Below the pieces are notes generated by a model. The model ran no database searches. It was not told where the DNA came from and saw only the letters and a list, made by a program, of their open reading frames with translations. Position numbers and translations under genes: made by a program. A stretch of 64,000 nucleotides of DNA from Gnomoniopsis sp. IMI 355080 (lineage: Eukaryota > Ascomycota > Sordariomycetes > Diaporthales > Gnomoniaceae), in contig JAPEVC010000055.1 of NCBI GenBank assembly GCA_027946555.1, positions 1-64,000 on the forward strand, in the 5' to 3' direction. Below are positions 46,237 through 57,018 of this stretch, one piece after another (within the stretch, counting starts at the first letter, position 1; each line of letters opens with the position of its first letter).

Positions 46237-47592
46237 GCTGGGTCGGGTTGCGATGGCAGCATGGGGAGCATGGGGACTCGGTGAAACGCGTGCAGAAGAC
46301 GGTGCAGAGGGTGACGATGAATGTTGACAATGTCTGGGTTGCTCGACGTCGCGATTCAGGTCCCACAGTTGGGAATGGCTGACAGGGGCAGGGGTTGCAA
46401 AGGCCCTGGAACTGTGGAGGCGAGTCTGGCCGGCCTCGGCTCCGAAGAGTGTCGTCTAAACTCGATGCCTACCTAGACCGCCTGGGTGCCTAATTAGGTA
46501 CTCTTCAGCATATCAATTCTTTCCAAACACCTAGAAATGGGTATATTAGCTACGGCAAGGAGTCATATACATTATATATGCTTGTGATCCGAGTACCCAG
46601 AATATAGCATGCTTATAAGTCTGAGTAAGAAAGCGTCAATAGGTCAATGGACTGACAAAGAGCAAATTCTCATGCTGCTTTCGTCACTTCTTAGATCTGT
46701 GAGCTACCTTGCTTAGCATTCGAATCCTCCAGGCTCAGACTTGGTATCTCCCAGTGACAGGAGGTAACTGAATCGGGGGTAGCAAAGTGATTGGTGTCTA
46801 GACCTACAATGCCTGCTTACTCATTCAAGTACCTGCTCAAGATACATAGTGCAGTACCTCGTACACAGATAGAACCCTACTACATAGTAGCTTGATATTA
46901 TTTTCATACAAGCAACACAAAGTAATCATTAACCCTTGCAGTCCATGAACAATATTCAGGAGAATTACAGTGCCCAAGTACCCATGAGCTTGCTTAGTGA
47001 GGTGATGCATGTACTGTACTCCGTACCTGGAAGTCCGGATAGATCCGGATGCTGCAGTGCTGATCCCAGAGATGGCCTACCTAGTACCTACCTAGGTACC
47101 TACCTTAACGTAGGTAGTGAATTCACTTTGCACACAGAGAACCTAACTATCTATCTTGACAGAGCTCCTCAGGTTCCGACCTTGCTGTGGTGCTCCAAAG
47201 AATCGGTTTCCCTGTACAGATCTCCCCATCGGGCATGGTCAGCCTTAGAGATCAAGGGCCCGCCATGTCAAGGGGGACCCACGAGGGACCCACGATAATG
47301 ACGAGCATGCTCCGGGTGCCGCCATGCAGCTCCAAGATTCTCACAGCCCTTTCTCATTTGGAAGGCCAAAGAACATCCAATACCTACAACTCCTTGATCC
47401 AGAGGGCGCCACCCTCATGTCAACGCATGGAAGAACCCACCGCCTGACCATCTGCAGCTCTGGCTGCTGCTTGCCACATGTCATCTTCTCTTCCCACAGC
47501 AATTGCTAGGCCACCATACGCATAGCCCATTCCGATTCTCTTTCATCCGTTTTCAACGGCCACCAAATCTACTTGCAACGGCGGCAGCTGCC
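46237..47592. other. Divergent intergenic region between MAD1 and TAM41
   Basis: About 1.36 kb between divergent starts. It holds CCTACCTAGACC (46468) and a dense cluster of palindromic elements at 47077-47117. A 120-codon frame (46936-47298) runs through that cluster and has no domain, so I do not call it a gene. Confidence 0.45.
47077..47117. repeat. Cluster of overlapping TACCTAGGTA palindromes
   Basis: CCTACCTAGTACCTACCTAGGTACCTACCTTAACGTAGGTAG: three to four overlapping copies of an inverted TACCTA/TAGGTA unit that could fold into a cruciform or hairpin. Confidence 0.8.
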
Positions 47593-49497
47593 ATGTCGTC
47601 GCTGCGACTCGTGGTAAGTCCTGTCGGCCCACCTGGACCTTTCCGCCGGACGTCATAGGTTCCACGCAGTTTTCAGCTCTGGCATTGGCTTTTTGGCCTC
47701 GCGCTGACCGTAGCTCCTTCATCCCCATAGGCGCGTCGCGCTACGGTGCAGCCGGTGCACAACCTCTCTCCTGTCGGCCACCCCTATCGTCGACTACAAC
47801 CCATTCCTGCCGCCTCTCGATCCTTCATCGTCTCCTCTCAATTACGCGATGATGTCCGTTCTACGGCCAAAGAGGCCGTGAGCGGGCCCAACGACCAGAG
47901 CACAGAGCAAGACCAGCCAACGGGGGAGGCCTCGCAGTCTTCCGAAGAATACAAGAGACAGGAGGACGCAAAAGTCTTTAGCGAAGCTACCAAGCAGACC
48001 CCATCCAAGAGCGGTGCCTCGCGAGCCCAAAGCACCAAAGTTGACAGCTCCAGCGTGCTGGGCGAGCCCAAGGACCGGCCCTCGCGGCCCGTCAAATCCG
48101 TGTCTTCATCTTCCAAAGTCAATAAATCAGAAGGCTCATCTACCGCCAACTCGTCCATCGACGACTGGGAAGCCAATCCAAACTTCAACATCCAGGATTT
48201 CAGCGAGCTGCCCCATAGCAATTTCGGCGTGAACCAGCATATAATAATAAATGCCGAGTTCAAGGAGGCTTTAAGGCAGATACCCTGGCAGTTCCGAGCC
48301 CCCGTGCGCTATGCATTTGCATACGGCTCTGGGGTCTTTCCTCAGTCCAAGGCTGACGGCCAGGTCGCCAGCGCAGCCGATATTGCCCGTGTTCATCCCA
48401 AGGCACCTCCAGCTGTTCAAAAGGCCCAGAACGGCACGCCCAAGATGATCGACTTTATCTTCGGCGTGACCTTTACCCAGCACTGGCATTCCTTGAACTT
48501 GAACCAGCACCGCGACCACTACAGCGCCTTAGGAAGCCTTGGCTCGGGCGCCGTGTCGTATGTCCAGGATCGCATGGGCGCCGGTGTATACTTCAATACA
48601 CACGTGGCTGTCAATGGAACCCTGATCAAGTACGGCGTCGTAAATATTGACACGCTGTGTCGCGATTTGACCGAGTGGGATACGCTCTACCTGGCCGGCC
48701 GCCTGCACAAGCCCGTCAAGATTCTCCGCGACGACCCGCGGGTGCGCTTGGCAAATCAGATGAATCTGCTCTCCGCATTGCGCACCGCACTTCTGCTGCT
48801 TCCAGAGAAGTTCACTGAAATGGAGCTGTACAACACCATTGCTGGCATCTCATACCTGGGTGACCCGCGCATGACATTGCCGACAGAGAATCCGCAGAAG
48901 GTGTCCAACATCGTTGGCAACAACTTTGTCAACTTTTACCGCCTGTACGACCCGCTACTCCAGGCCCTGCCTAACGTCTCTTTTGACACAAAGGCCAAGG
49001 GGAAAGAGTTCAATCGCACGATCCGACAAGACATGGATCCTGTGCGCCGCGGCAACATGGTGCGGCGCCTTCCTAAAGCGTTCCGCAGCAAGTTGTACTT
49101 TCAGTACCAGCGCAAGTTCGAGATCCCACAGGTTGAATTCGACGCGATGATGGAAACAGATGCAAGCAGCGGCTCGTCGAAGCAGGTCAGCGGGAGTGGA
49201 GGGTTTGAGATGCGCATTGCCAACGATGACCCAGCCGAACTGCGCAGCCATGTGCGCAAGATCATCAAGAATACCATCGGATGGCCGAGCACCACACAGA
49301 GCTTGAAGGGCATCTTGACGGGCGGTGTCAAAAAGAGTCTGGGCTATGTGTGGGAGAAGGTCGAAAAGTATCGTGACGGTGTAGCGAAAGCAGCGGCTGC
49401 GAGCAAGGAGGACGCGAAGAACATCAAAGAAGATGCGAAAGAACTTTCTAACCAGGCGAAATCAGATTCAAATGCTGAGAAGAGGAAGAAAGACTGA
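47593..49497 (+). CDS. TAM41: Mitochondrial phosphatidate cytidylyltransferase TAM41 (CDP-diacylglycerol synthase)
   Basis: Exon 1 (47593-47613) encodes only MSSLRLV; a 117-nt intron (GTAAGT...CCATAG) precedes exon 2 (47731-49497); 595 aa. The first about 40 residues are Arg/Ser-rich with no acidic residue, a likely mitochondrial presequence. A disordered Ser/Lys-rich stretch follows (about 45-150). The catalytic domain begins with FAYGSGVF (about 202-209), the nucleotidyltransferase GSG motif, then DFIFGVTFTQHWHSLNLNQH, GAGVYFNT, YGVV and NAGISYLGDPRM-like IAGISYLGDPRM. TAM41 makes CDP-DAG from phosphatidic acid and CTP on the matrix side of the inner membrane, the first step towards cardiolipin. 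The C-terminus is a Lys/Ala-rich helix beyond the usual family end. Confidence 0.94.
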
Positions 49498-50788
49498 ATG
49501 ACGACCAACCGCGTCCGAAGAAGCTTGTCTCTTCACCGTCTTGAATGTGTGCCCAGCGACCTCTGCGGTCGGCGGTCTACCATATCAAGACTCAGCTGTT
49601 TGCATCTCGCATGCGAGAAATCCCCAAGAATAGTCCACCTTCAACCTGGCTTTCACACGGTGGGCGTGAGAGCCAGGTATTTGTACATATTTGGCAATTG
49701 CAAGGAGGCAAGGCCATTGCAAAGTTGGGCCACACGCTCAGACGAAAAAAGCAGCGGCGCCAGCCAGGTTAGGCTGAGGGGGAGATTCCAAAAATATGTT
49801 TACTTCAAGACGAGTGTACTGCGGATAACACTGAGTCTTGAAGACCGGTCTGCATAAAGGCATGTGGACTGCTTTGAGTGGGTAGTTCAGCTTCTTAATG
49901 AAGAAAGGAATTTACCACACACGTATGATAACATGGGTTCGTTCCGATATTGGCTTCATGTTCCTGAGAATACGGTGGTTCGTCTAATGTGTCTGAAGCC
50001 AAGTGGCAATGCTCACGTTCACCTGGACACGGCATGTGATTCTGCTCGTTACCCGCTTCCTGGACCACCAAGGTTGAAACTCTCCAGGTATTGTCCACAC
50101 AAAACAATTGTTCAACGCCCCATTCCAATATCGTCACACATCCGGCCTAGACACTACAATGTATCAAATCCGTGCAAACACGTCGTCCAATATCGAGGAT
50201 TGTACTGAGCCCTCCAACTCATCCGCTTCGCAATGCCTCTGACACAACAACAAGACATTTGATAACACGGCTAAGTGACCAGTCACGCACAGCGGGTAAT
50301 CTCCACCCAAATTCCGTGCTTGTAGAAGTAATCATCGAATTTAGTGACGAATAAGGAATGAATAAGATAAGATATACCAAGTAATATACCTAAGTCGGTA
50401 CAGTTCCCGGATGAGGTGGTAAAAGGTACACAAGTTTCTGGCCGGCGGAAGTCAACGCCGCAGCATCTACCTTGTTTCTTGGCATACTCAGCAGCCTAGT
50501 CGACCTTTCCTTCTGGCCATGGTGTGCGGACGAGATTGTGGCTCCTATCCGCTGCTAACGGAGTAGTACCCAATATTTTACTGCTCGATCTCTCAGCCTT
50601 ACTCTTTCAGCATTCTGCTCAACCTTGTATTGGCCTTCTCACCTCGACGAGAACCAGTCTCATAGCTGCCTCCCAAAATACCAGTGCCGTACAAGTCGTT
50701 GTGATTGCGAGACGAGCTGAAGTTGCCGTCGGAACGAGCCCGTGCTCGGTAAATGGGTGCTGTCCTGTCAGCCACCGTAGCCAGATTT
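49498..50788. other. Intergenic region downstream of TAM41
   Basis: About 1.3 kb. Two overlapping plus-strand frames near 49498-49857 directly follow TAM41 and look like 3' UTR. The part 50599-50788 in reverse may hold the broken C-terminal continuation of the small Gly/Asn-rich ORF. No other gene supported. Confidence 0.4.
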
Positions 50789-50998
50789 TCAACCGCCGGA
50801 GGACTGGCTGTTGCCGCCATAGCCGTCCCGGCGTGACGAATCATAGTTGTTACCGTGGTCGCGGCCTGCTTCGAGAGAGTCGAGGCCTCCATGGTTGTCC
50901 CGGTCCATGCTGCTAGAGAAACTGAGGTTCGCGAAATCGTATGACTGGCTAATATTGCCGCGCTCTTGTCCATAGGAGTCATTTGTGAAGTAATTCAT
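50789..50998 (-). CDS. Small Gly/Asn/Ser-rich hydrophilic protein, possibly truncated
   Basis: A 69-codon reverse-strand frame from the ATG at 50998 to TGA at 50789 encodes a very hydrophilic peptide rich in Asn, Ser, Gly, Asp and Tyr (NDSYGQERG, HGNNYDSSRRDGYGGN). This resembles the N-terminal style of small disordered stress-related fungal proteins. Just downstream the same frame reads SGYGG between two stop codons, and the alternative frame at 50599-50790 reads NDLYGTGILGGSYETG, so the coding sequence may continue after a frameshift or an unrecognised intron. It may be intact, spliced or decaying; I cannot decide. Confidence 0.4.
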   Translation of the reverse strand: MNYFTNDSYGQERGNISQSYDFANLSFSSSMDRDNHGGLDSLEAGRDHGNNYDSSRRDGYGGNSQSSGG

Positions 50999-52083
50999 GG
51001 TGTCTGTAGGTGATCAGCAGTGTTTGAGTGGGATATATCGACATGGGCTTGTCTTCACTATATACTGGCATGACAGCCGTGAATTCCACACTGAAGGCGA
51101 GAGAAGAATAATAGGGTCCAGGACATCTTTCCAGGCGACATGTCTCAATTTGGGTGATATTTTCTCTGATGACTTCATCTCCCAAACATGACTAGGGCTT
51201 CATCATTAGGGAAACAAACCTCTGTACCTATCTATGCCGCACCAGGGATGGGCCTTGTGAAGCTGATCTCAATGCACAGCATGTTCTTTCTACGAGTACC
51301 CATATCAAAACAAAGCCCGAAATAGAAGACATTGCAAAGAACAAGGCCATCCATCAGCCCATTTTTACTAGAAGGCATCAACTTGATGTCAGCGAGCCTC
51401 TCTTGGCCCAGCTATAAACAGCACCAAAGCCTGCTGCTACTTGCAATGGCGTCAACAGCCTCTCGTCGTGACGTTGCAAGGTGTCGCGGGACGGGTTTAC
51501 AGGGAATCGATTCCGAGTCAAAGGCGGGGTGGCGACAATCTCCTCGTGTCTGGTCCTTTCGAGGCCGATCATCAAGGTGAAGGTGTGCGGCGCAATTGTG
51601 GGATGTAGTCCATTGAAGCTTCGGGTGGGAGTTCCAGGGCTGGGCCACGACATGACGCAAGGATGCTTCCAAAAGAATGCAGGGTCCAGCCTTGCCTGGA
51701 GTCAGGTTGCAGTGCCCCGGATTTCCTGATGCGGCTGAAAGTTAAGGTAGCTTGTCATCTGCTGGTATGAATCTGGCCCCCACTTGCAACGTCGCTGATA
51801 TCTACATAGTAGCAGGTACGGAACGCCGCTCGAGAGCACCGTCTATGCCGACCGACCAGTTACTACGTTTCGGCCGATGTGCATCACAGGGCACAATCCC
51901 ATGGCATACCCCTCCTATGTAACAATTCTCGAGTGAAGGCAGAGACGTACGCAGATGCGTATAAATTTGCGACACACACGGGCTCCTGATGTCTGAGAAG
52001 CACCTCACGAGCGCCCAGACTCAAAAACCCCTCGGTACACCTGTCAATCGAGGTCGTCAGGTAAGCTTTGATCCAATGAATCC

Positions 52084-52530
52084 TCACGTCAATTTTGTCA
52101 GTGCTCGCTCACCTGCCCTCTGGCTTCCTGCCTGTGTCAGCGCATAGTTCACGAGCAGCAGCTTAATTCTCAAAGCTGTGGTGGCCATGCAGTGCAAGGT
52201 AGAGCGGCGTTTTGATGTCCACGAGCTTTATTTTCTGCTGATCTTTTACTGATTCATGAAGCAACCCGTCGCCTGACGATACACCGTCCATTGGGCATTC
52301 ATATTGAGGCCGCATGTGTTCCAACCCGCGAGTGTACTTGAAGATAGCGTCGTGCGGCTTATATACTGGTCCAATGTGTGAGTTTGAGCATGTTGGACAG
52401 CATCAAGCGGTTACCTTCGACACACGTATTTTGCAACATGTCAGCTGTTGGGTCCGGAACGCCTCCTAGCCCAAGCAAAAGCTTCTGTACACTCCTGTTA
52501 GCTTCTAGGCGATCGGGAGCCCCTTCGCGA
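52084..52530 (-). pseudogene. Ankyrin-repeat-like gene relic with frameshifts
   Basis: Reverse-strand translation gives ankyrin-like pieces in different frames. A piece at about 52365-52530 includes VQKLLLGLGG and VEGNRLMLSNMLKL. The next (52163-52360) ends with DIKTPLYLALHGHHS, close to the ankyrin TPLHLAxxxGH core. It shifts frame into IKLLLVNYALTQAGS (52084-52173), the part that should follow it in a repeat. No start codon or splice sites join them convincingly. Read as the remains of an ankyrin gene; a multi-exon live gene is the alternative. Confidence 0.4.
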
Positions 52531-53589
52531 CAGTCTACAGAGAGGGCTACAGAGGGTCAGCCACCTAGCAGGTCACGGAAGTGAGACACGCCTAGAGGTT
52601 GGAACTCAGGATTTCTCCGCAACATGGCTTTTTGCGTAGTTGTTTGGCCGATTGTGTAGCCTCAGTCAGCGTAGCGGGATGATACGCTCGCTGCGGGCAA
52701 TCTATGTCGTGGACGAGAGACCATGTGGTCATGGCTGGGTAGGACGGCCAAACCTTTTCATCTCATCTTTGGTTCAGATCGGCTACCAGGTCAAGAAATA
52801 GCCTCGATGATTCGACATAGCCGCGGGACCGACCTGCAGTGGCCAGTGTGATCGGGCATCCACAGGCAGGACATGGGAGGACAGGAAAAACCTTTACCTA
52901 GGTGTGTTTCCCTGGTGGTAGACGTGTGCGTGCGACTGCGGTCATGCCCTCGAGTGACGTACATTATTATGTCCACATCAGCCGGGCCACGGTCCCACGC
53001 GTCTTTCCGGTGGTGGGTGTCTGGTGTGAGGTGAAGCGGGTCTTTACGATGCACCAAGCCGCCGATGGCATCTGGAAAGAAGGTTCCTGTTGTGCCAGCT
53101 TAGTGTGTACAAGGCGATCAAGTTTAGTCTATAGCAGACCGTCACCGGCAGATGTGTGTGGCTGAGACTGATGGCCTTGAGTCGTCTCGCTGCTGATCGT
53201 GGGATGCAGAAGATCGCACATTTTTGTGTACCTAAGTAGGCAAATAAGAAGCCGACTTGCCGGTATCCGCTGCATTTTAATAGATCGAGTCTTGGTAACA
53301 CAAGACACAGGACACAGGGCGCAAGAACACAGCAGGGGCCACCGGCGCAGGAAGGTCACACCTTGCCGCCAACTCGTGATGCCCTCGCTCGTCTGTCCAC
53401 ACCGTTGGGTCAACGCATCTGATGTCCACGCTGGGAGGCTGTCTCGTATTGTCGTCCTGAGTGGAGTCAACGTTCGGCCTCGCCTTCCTCAATTTATGAT
53501 TTGTTTTCCTAATCGACTGTAGAAACATGGTCTGGCAGTGTCTCGAAAAGGAAGGATGCTCTGAACATGGGAAAGGGAGTTGGTTGCAA

Positions 53590-53615
53590 TGATGATGGTG
53601 ATGATGATGATGATA
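53590..53615. repeat. GAT/ATG trinucleotide microsatellite
   Basis: About eight imperfect GAT units (atgatgatggtgatgatgat...) in non-coding sequence. Confidence 0.9.
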
Positions 53616-54140
53616 TAATCAGGGGCTTTGGTCGTCTGTGGCTCCTTCCATGCCTCCTTCATCCCTCTGGCTCGACCTGATGAACACGCGATGATGTGTG
53701 CAACCTCGATTCGCACCTTCCAATACTCCACGGCTCCTACTAATGATGCCTTCCCCCAACACTGAGACACGAGACACAGCATCCTCGCCCAACAACACCA
53801 AAAATCTTCAGAGAGGTCGCCCTTGTCAAATGCAACCTTGACTGGACACAACACCGGGACGCCTCTCACTTACTACTCTTCCTCTTCTGACTTCGTAACC
53901 ACAAGACTTCGTCACCAGCGCGGCTTGATCTATTTGACCCCTTCGGACCCCGAGGTTTTGTTTGGAATCAGGTCTTGTGTCTCCTCAGTGCGGCTTGATC
54001 TGTCACTACGGACTTCACCCTCAAGCCTGTCTTGTTTCTTGTGCCCAACGGTATTCAATCCGAGACACGTCAACTTATCTTCTATCGACAACTTCACAAA
54101 CATCCACCGTCGCCGACATCACCCAGGCCTTGCGTTCACG

Positions 54141-55483
54141 ATGCCTCCTCGCGCCCCCTGGAGTCGTCAAAGTGCTCTCAACTCCACCAAGGAGAGCAAC
54201 GCATCTCCTAGCCTCGGCCAACGCCTCTCATTTCCCATCAAGGCCAATCTTGCTGCGTTCGTCAGCGAGTTTGTGGGAACGTTCCTCTTCCTTTTTGTAA
54301 GTCCTCTTTTGCATCATTTGGCCTCTCTTGTACGCCTAGGAACCACTACTCACACAACTTTCTTTCGCAGTTCGCGCTTGGTAGCACTCATGTCGTCAAC
54401 GACGCCTCCACTGCAGACCACACTGAAAATGTGTCCATGAACGCCGCCCAGCTTCTTTATATCTCGTTCGCCTTTGGGCTGTCCCTGACGGTCAATGTCT
54501 GGTAAGCTCAACTTGTCTAATCCCCGTCCTCTGCCCATCTTCCCATCCTTCCCCTGCCAGATATCAATCATGCTCGCCATGGGATGTGCTTGTCCACGAC
54601 TGAAAGAAGATCGTAGGGCGTTCTTCCGCATCGGAGGTGGCATGTTCAATCCTGCTGTAGCCATCGCCATGTTCGCAACCGGTGGCATCAACGTTTTCCG
54701 TCTCGTTCTCGTCATTATTGCCCAACTGCTTGGCAGCCTCGCAGCGGCCGGCCTCGCCCGTGGTCTCATGCCAGGCCATGGCTTTTACGCCACCACCACC
54801 CTGAATGGTGGCATTTCTGTGACCCAGGCCTTCTTCCTCGAGCTTTTCTTGACCGCCCAGTTGGTATTTGCTATTTTCATGCTTGTCGTTGAAAAGCACC
54901 GCTCAACCTCTGTTGGCTGCCTTGGCATCGGACTGGCTTTGTTCATTGCTGAAATGGCGTAAGTCGCCCTATTTCCTCTTTTCACGCTTGATGATCATTC
55001 GCTGAATGCCTGTCTGCTTAGCGGGGTGTATTGGACAGGAGGAAGTCTGAATCCTGCCAGATCCTTTGGTGTGAGTCTTCTTTATGCTCTGTGTTCCTAA
55101 ATCCCAGTGGTTTCTATTTGCAATTCTGCTCAAGGGAGACATCGTTTTCGACTCCCCACCTGTCGTTCAAGGGCCTCATATCGTCCTTCTTGCCCAACGT
55201 CAGGCTTTTGATTGTCCCAGCCATGGGTTGATGGAAGCTGACATTAGAAATCGATCAGCCCGCAGTCATCACATCTGAATTCCCTCACTACCACTGGATT
55301 TACTGGATTGGTCCCATTCTCGGCGCACTTCTTGCAGCCGCGTTCTATAAGCTGGTCAAGGTTTTGGAATTCGACCTCGTTAACCCCGACATCGACGCGC
55401 CTGCTCTTAAGAAGTCGGACAATCAGACGACCAGATCAAATGGCTTGACCCCCAACCACGGTGCCCAGGAAGAGGTGGTCTAA
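54141..55483 (+). CDS. Aquaporin (major intrinsic protein, orthodox type)
   Basis: Five exons, 54141-54296, 54371-54501, 54617-54958, 55022-55070 and 55259-55483, give 300 aa; phases 0, 2, 2, 0 fit. The third exon's acceptor (GATCGTAG) was chosen because it rebuilds VNVWAFFRIGGGMFNPAV. Both channel boxes are intact: GGMFNPAVA (about 103) and GGSLNPARSFGPAV (about 217), the latter rebuilt across the last splice. Six hydrophobic segments with a polar N-terminus (about 40 residues) and C-terminus. The SLNPARSFGP form is that of water-selective aquaporins in fungi. It probably carries water across the plasma or vacuolar membrane; transport specificity is not proven by sequence. It is distinct from the NLA-type channel at 16581-17955. 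Confidence 0.92.
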
Positions 55484-55784
55484 TGTTTGAGCCGGCAACT
55501 TTTGGTCAGGATAGGGCAGTGCCACCTGCCACGCACCGCGAGGTGCTTCATACCAGCCTTGTCACATGCTTGAAACAGCTCTGTGGTGGCACTGCGAACT
55601 TTTGCACAGACCGAAGGTCTCATTGGTGATGCCTGATCAACTTGGCATGAGAGAACAGATTTTAATTTCGGGCGACGTGTCAGATGAAGTAGTTTTTCAG
55701 CACTTTTATTGACCTTGATTTCTTTCTTTGACAATACCCTTGTCACTGTAACTAAACATTCAATAAAATTGGTGCGTTATCTAT

Positions 55785-57018
55785 CTAAGCAAATCGCTTA
55801 TACTCTGTAAGAGGCGCAACTTGTTCATCAGTGTCCACGCCGAGGCTAATATATTTGATTTCATCAAATTCCTTGGCCATTGTGTCAACCTCGTCTCGTA
55901 GCATTCCGAAGGACGCAATGCCGAGCGGGAAGCGGATAGGGATGGTCTTCTTGCGGTCCACCACTTTGTAGATGGCCTTAGCCATATTGTCGGCCTTGGA
56001 CCATGCCTTACGGAAATCAGGGTTGTCTACAGCAGCAATCAGGACTCTCGCTGGCGTATCAGGCTCAGTATAGGCTGGATGCTGCGCCAACTCGACCAAG
56101 CCCGAAGTCGCAAATTGAGTATCAATCCCTCCTGGCTCGGCGATGGTGAAGTGAACTGCTCTTTCAAATCAATATGCCTTCATACTCGTGACCCAACACC
56201 GCCTTTGTTGGTGTTGTCCACATCGAATAGAGCAATGGGTCAGAGAAGGAACTTACCGTTCCACTCTGGGCGCACCTCTCGGCTCACACTCTCTGTGAAG
56301 CCCTCGACGGCAAATTTGGCAGCATGATACCATGCATTACCTGCGAATCCCATGAAGCCACCTATGCTGCTGATCTGGATGACGACGCCGCCTTGTTGGC
56401 CGCATGCGGCATTGGTCTCGCGCATGATGCGCATCGCGTGCAAGGTGAGTTGTGCGAGGCCCCAAAAGTTGGTCTCACTGGAGGGGGCATGAATTGTCAA
56501 AATCGTGAACATTGGTAGGGGCAGGTAAACACATACATTACGGCTCGGGCTTTCGCATGCTCTGAGTCTGAGGAGTGAGGGGCGATGGAGGATTGTGGGA
56601 GAGACACCTCGGTATCGCCTACGAGACCGTAGCCTGCATTATTGACTGTTCGGGGGTTAGAGATGCTAGGGTTCTTCCACGGACTACTGGCTTTAATCTT
56701 GGCCGGAGGGACTTGGGAAGAGCGAAACAGACCCAACACGTCAATTCGCCCGAAACCGGGGTGCTTTAGCACCGTGTCCAATGCTTCCGTGATGGATGTT
56801 GTGGAGGTGACGTCCAACTCCACTAGGAGGACCCGTGGGCTTCCCGAAGGGATGATGGTTTTGAGACGGGCTGAGTTCCGGGCTGTTGCGACCACGCGCT
56901 GCGTGGGATGGGCAGCGATGAGTTTGGCCAGGCTGAGGCCTAGGCCGGACGAGCAGCCTGTAATGAGCCACACGGCGTCGGATGGTAAGGAATATACTGG
57001 CTTTGAGGCGTTTGTCAT
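55785..57018 (-). CDS. Short-chain dehydrogenase/reductase (SDR)
   Basis: Exons 57018-56733, 56645-56537, 56477-56257 and 56155-55785 give 328 aa. Splicing rebuilds RIDVLVNNAGYG and AVIETNFWGLAQLTL, so phases are well supported; the first donor is a weak GTCTGT. NAD(P)-binding motif TGCSSGLG (about 20-27), NNAGYG (about 96-101), ISSIGG with the catalytic Ser, and YHAAK (about 181-185) are intact, then EPGGIDT. Classical SDR, about 330 aa, like fungal oxidoreductases of unknown substrate (often compared with retinol or 3-oxoacyl reductases). Cytosolic, no signal peptide. The substrate is not predictable; it stands alone, without a metabolic cluster around it. Confidence 0.92.

Larger units (their letters stand above)
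50999..54140. other. Gene-poor stretch of about 3 kb
   Basis: No intact gene recognised. Contents: ankyrin-like relics at 52084-52530 (listed separately), TTACCTAGGT at 52894-52903, a GAT microsatellite at 53590-53615, and the long upstream region and leader of the aquaporin gene from about 53.8 kb. Frames such as 53823-54440 simply extend the aquaporin's first exon upstream. Confidence 0.45.

Noticed and set aside
46710..46735. Possible tRNA B box (ATTCGAATCCTCC)
   Set aside because: No matching A box upstream and no cloverleaf could be drawn; not a tRNA gene.
46936..47298. 120-codon plus-strand frame in the MAD1-TAM41 spacer
   Set aside because: Runs through the palindrome cluster, has no domain, and its composition is like the surrounding spacer.
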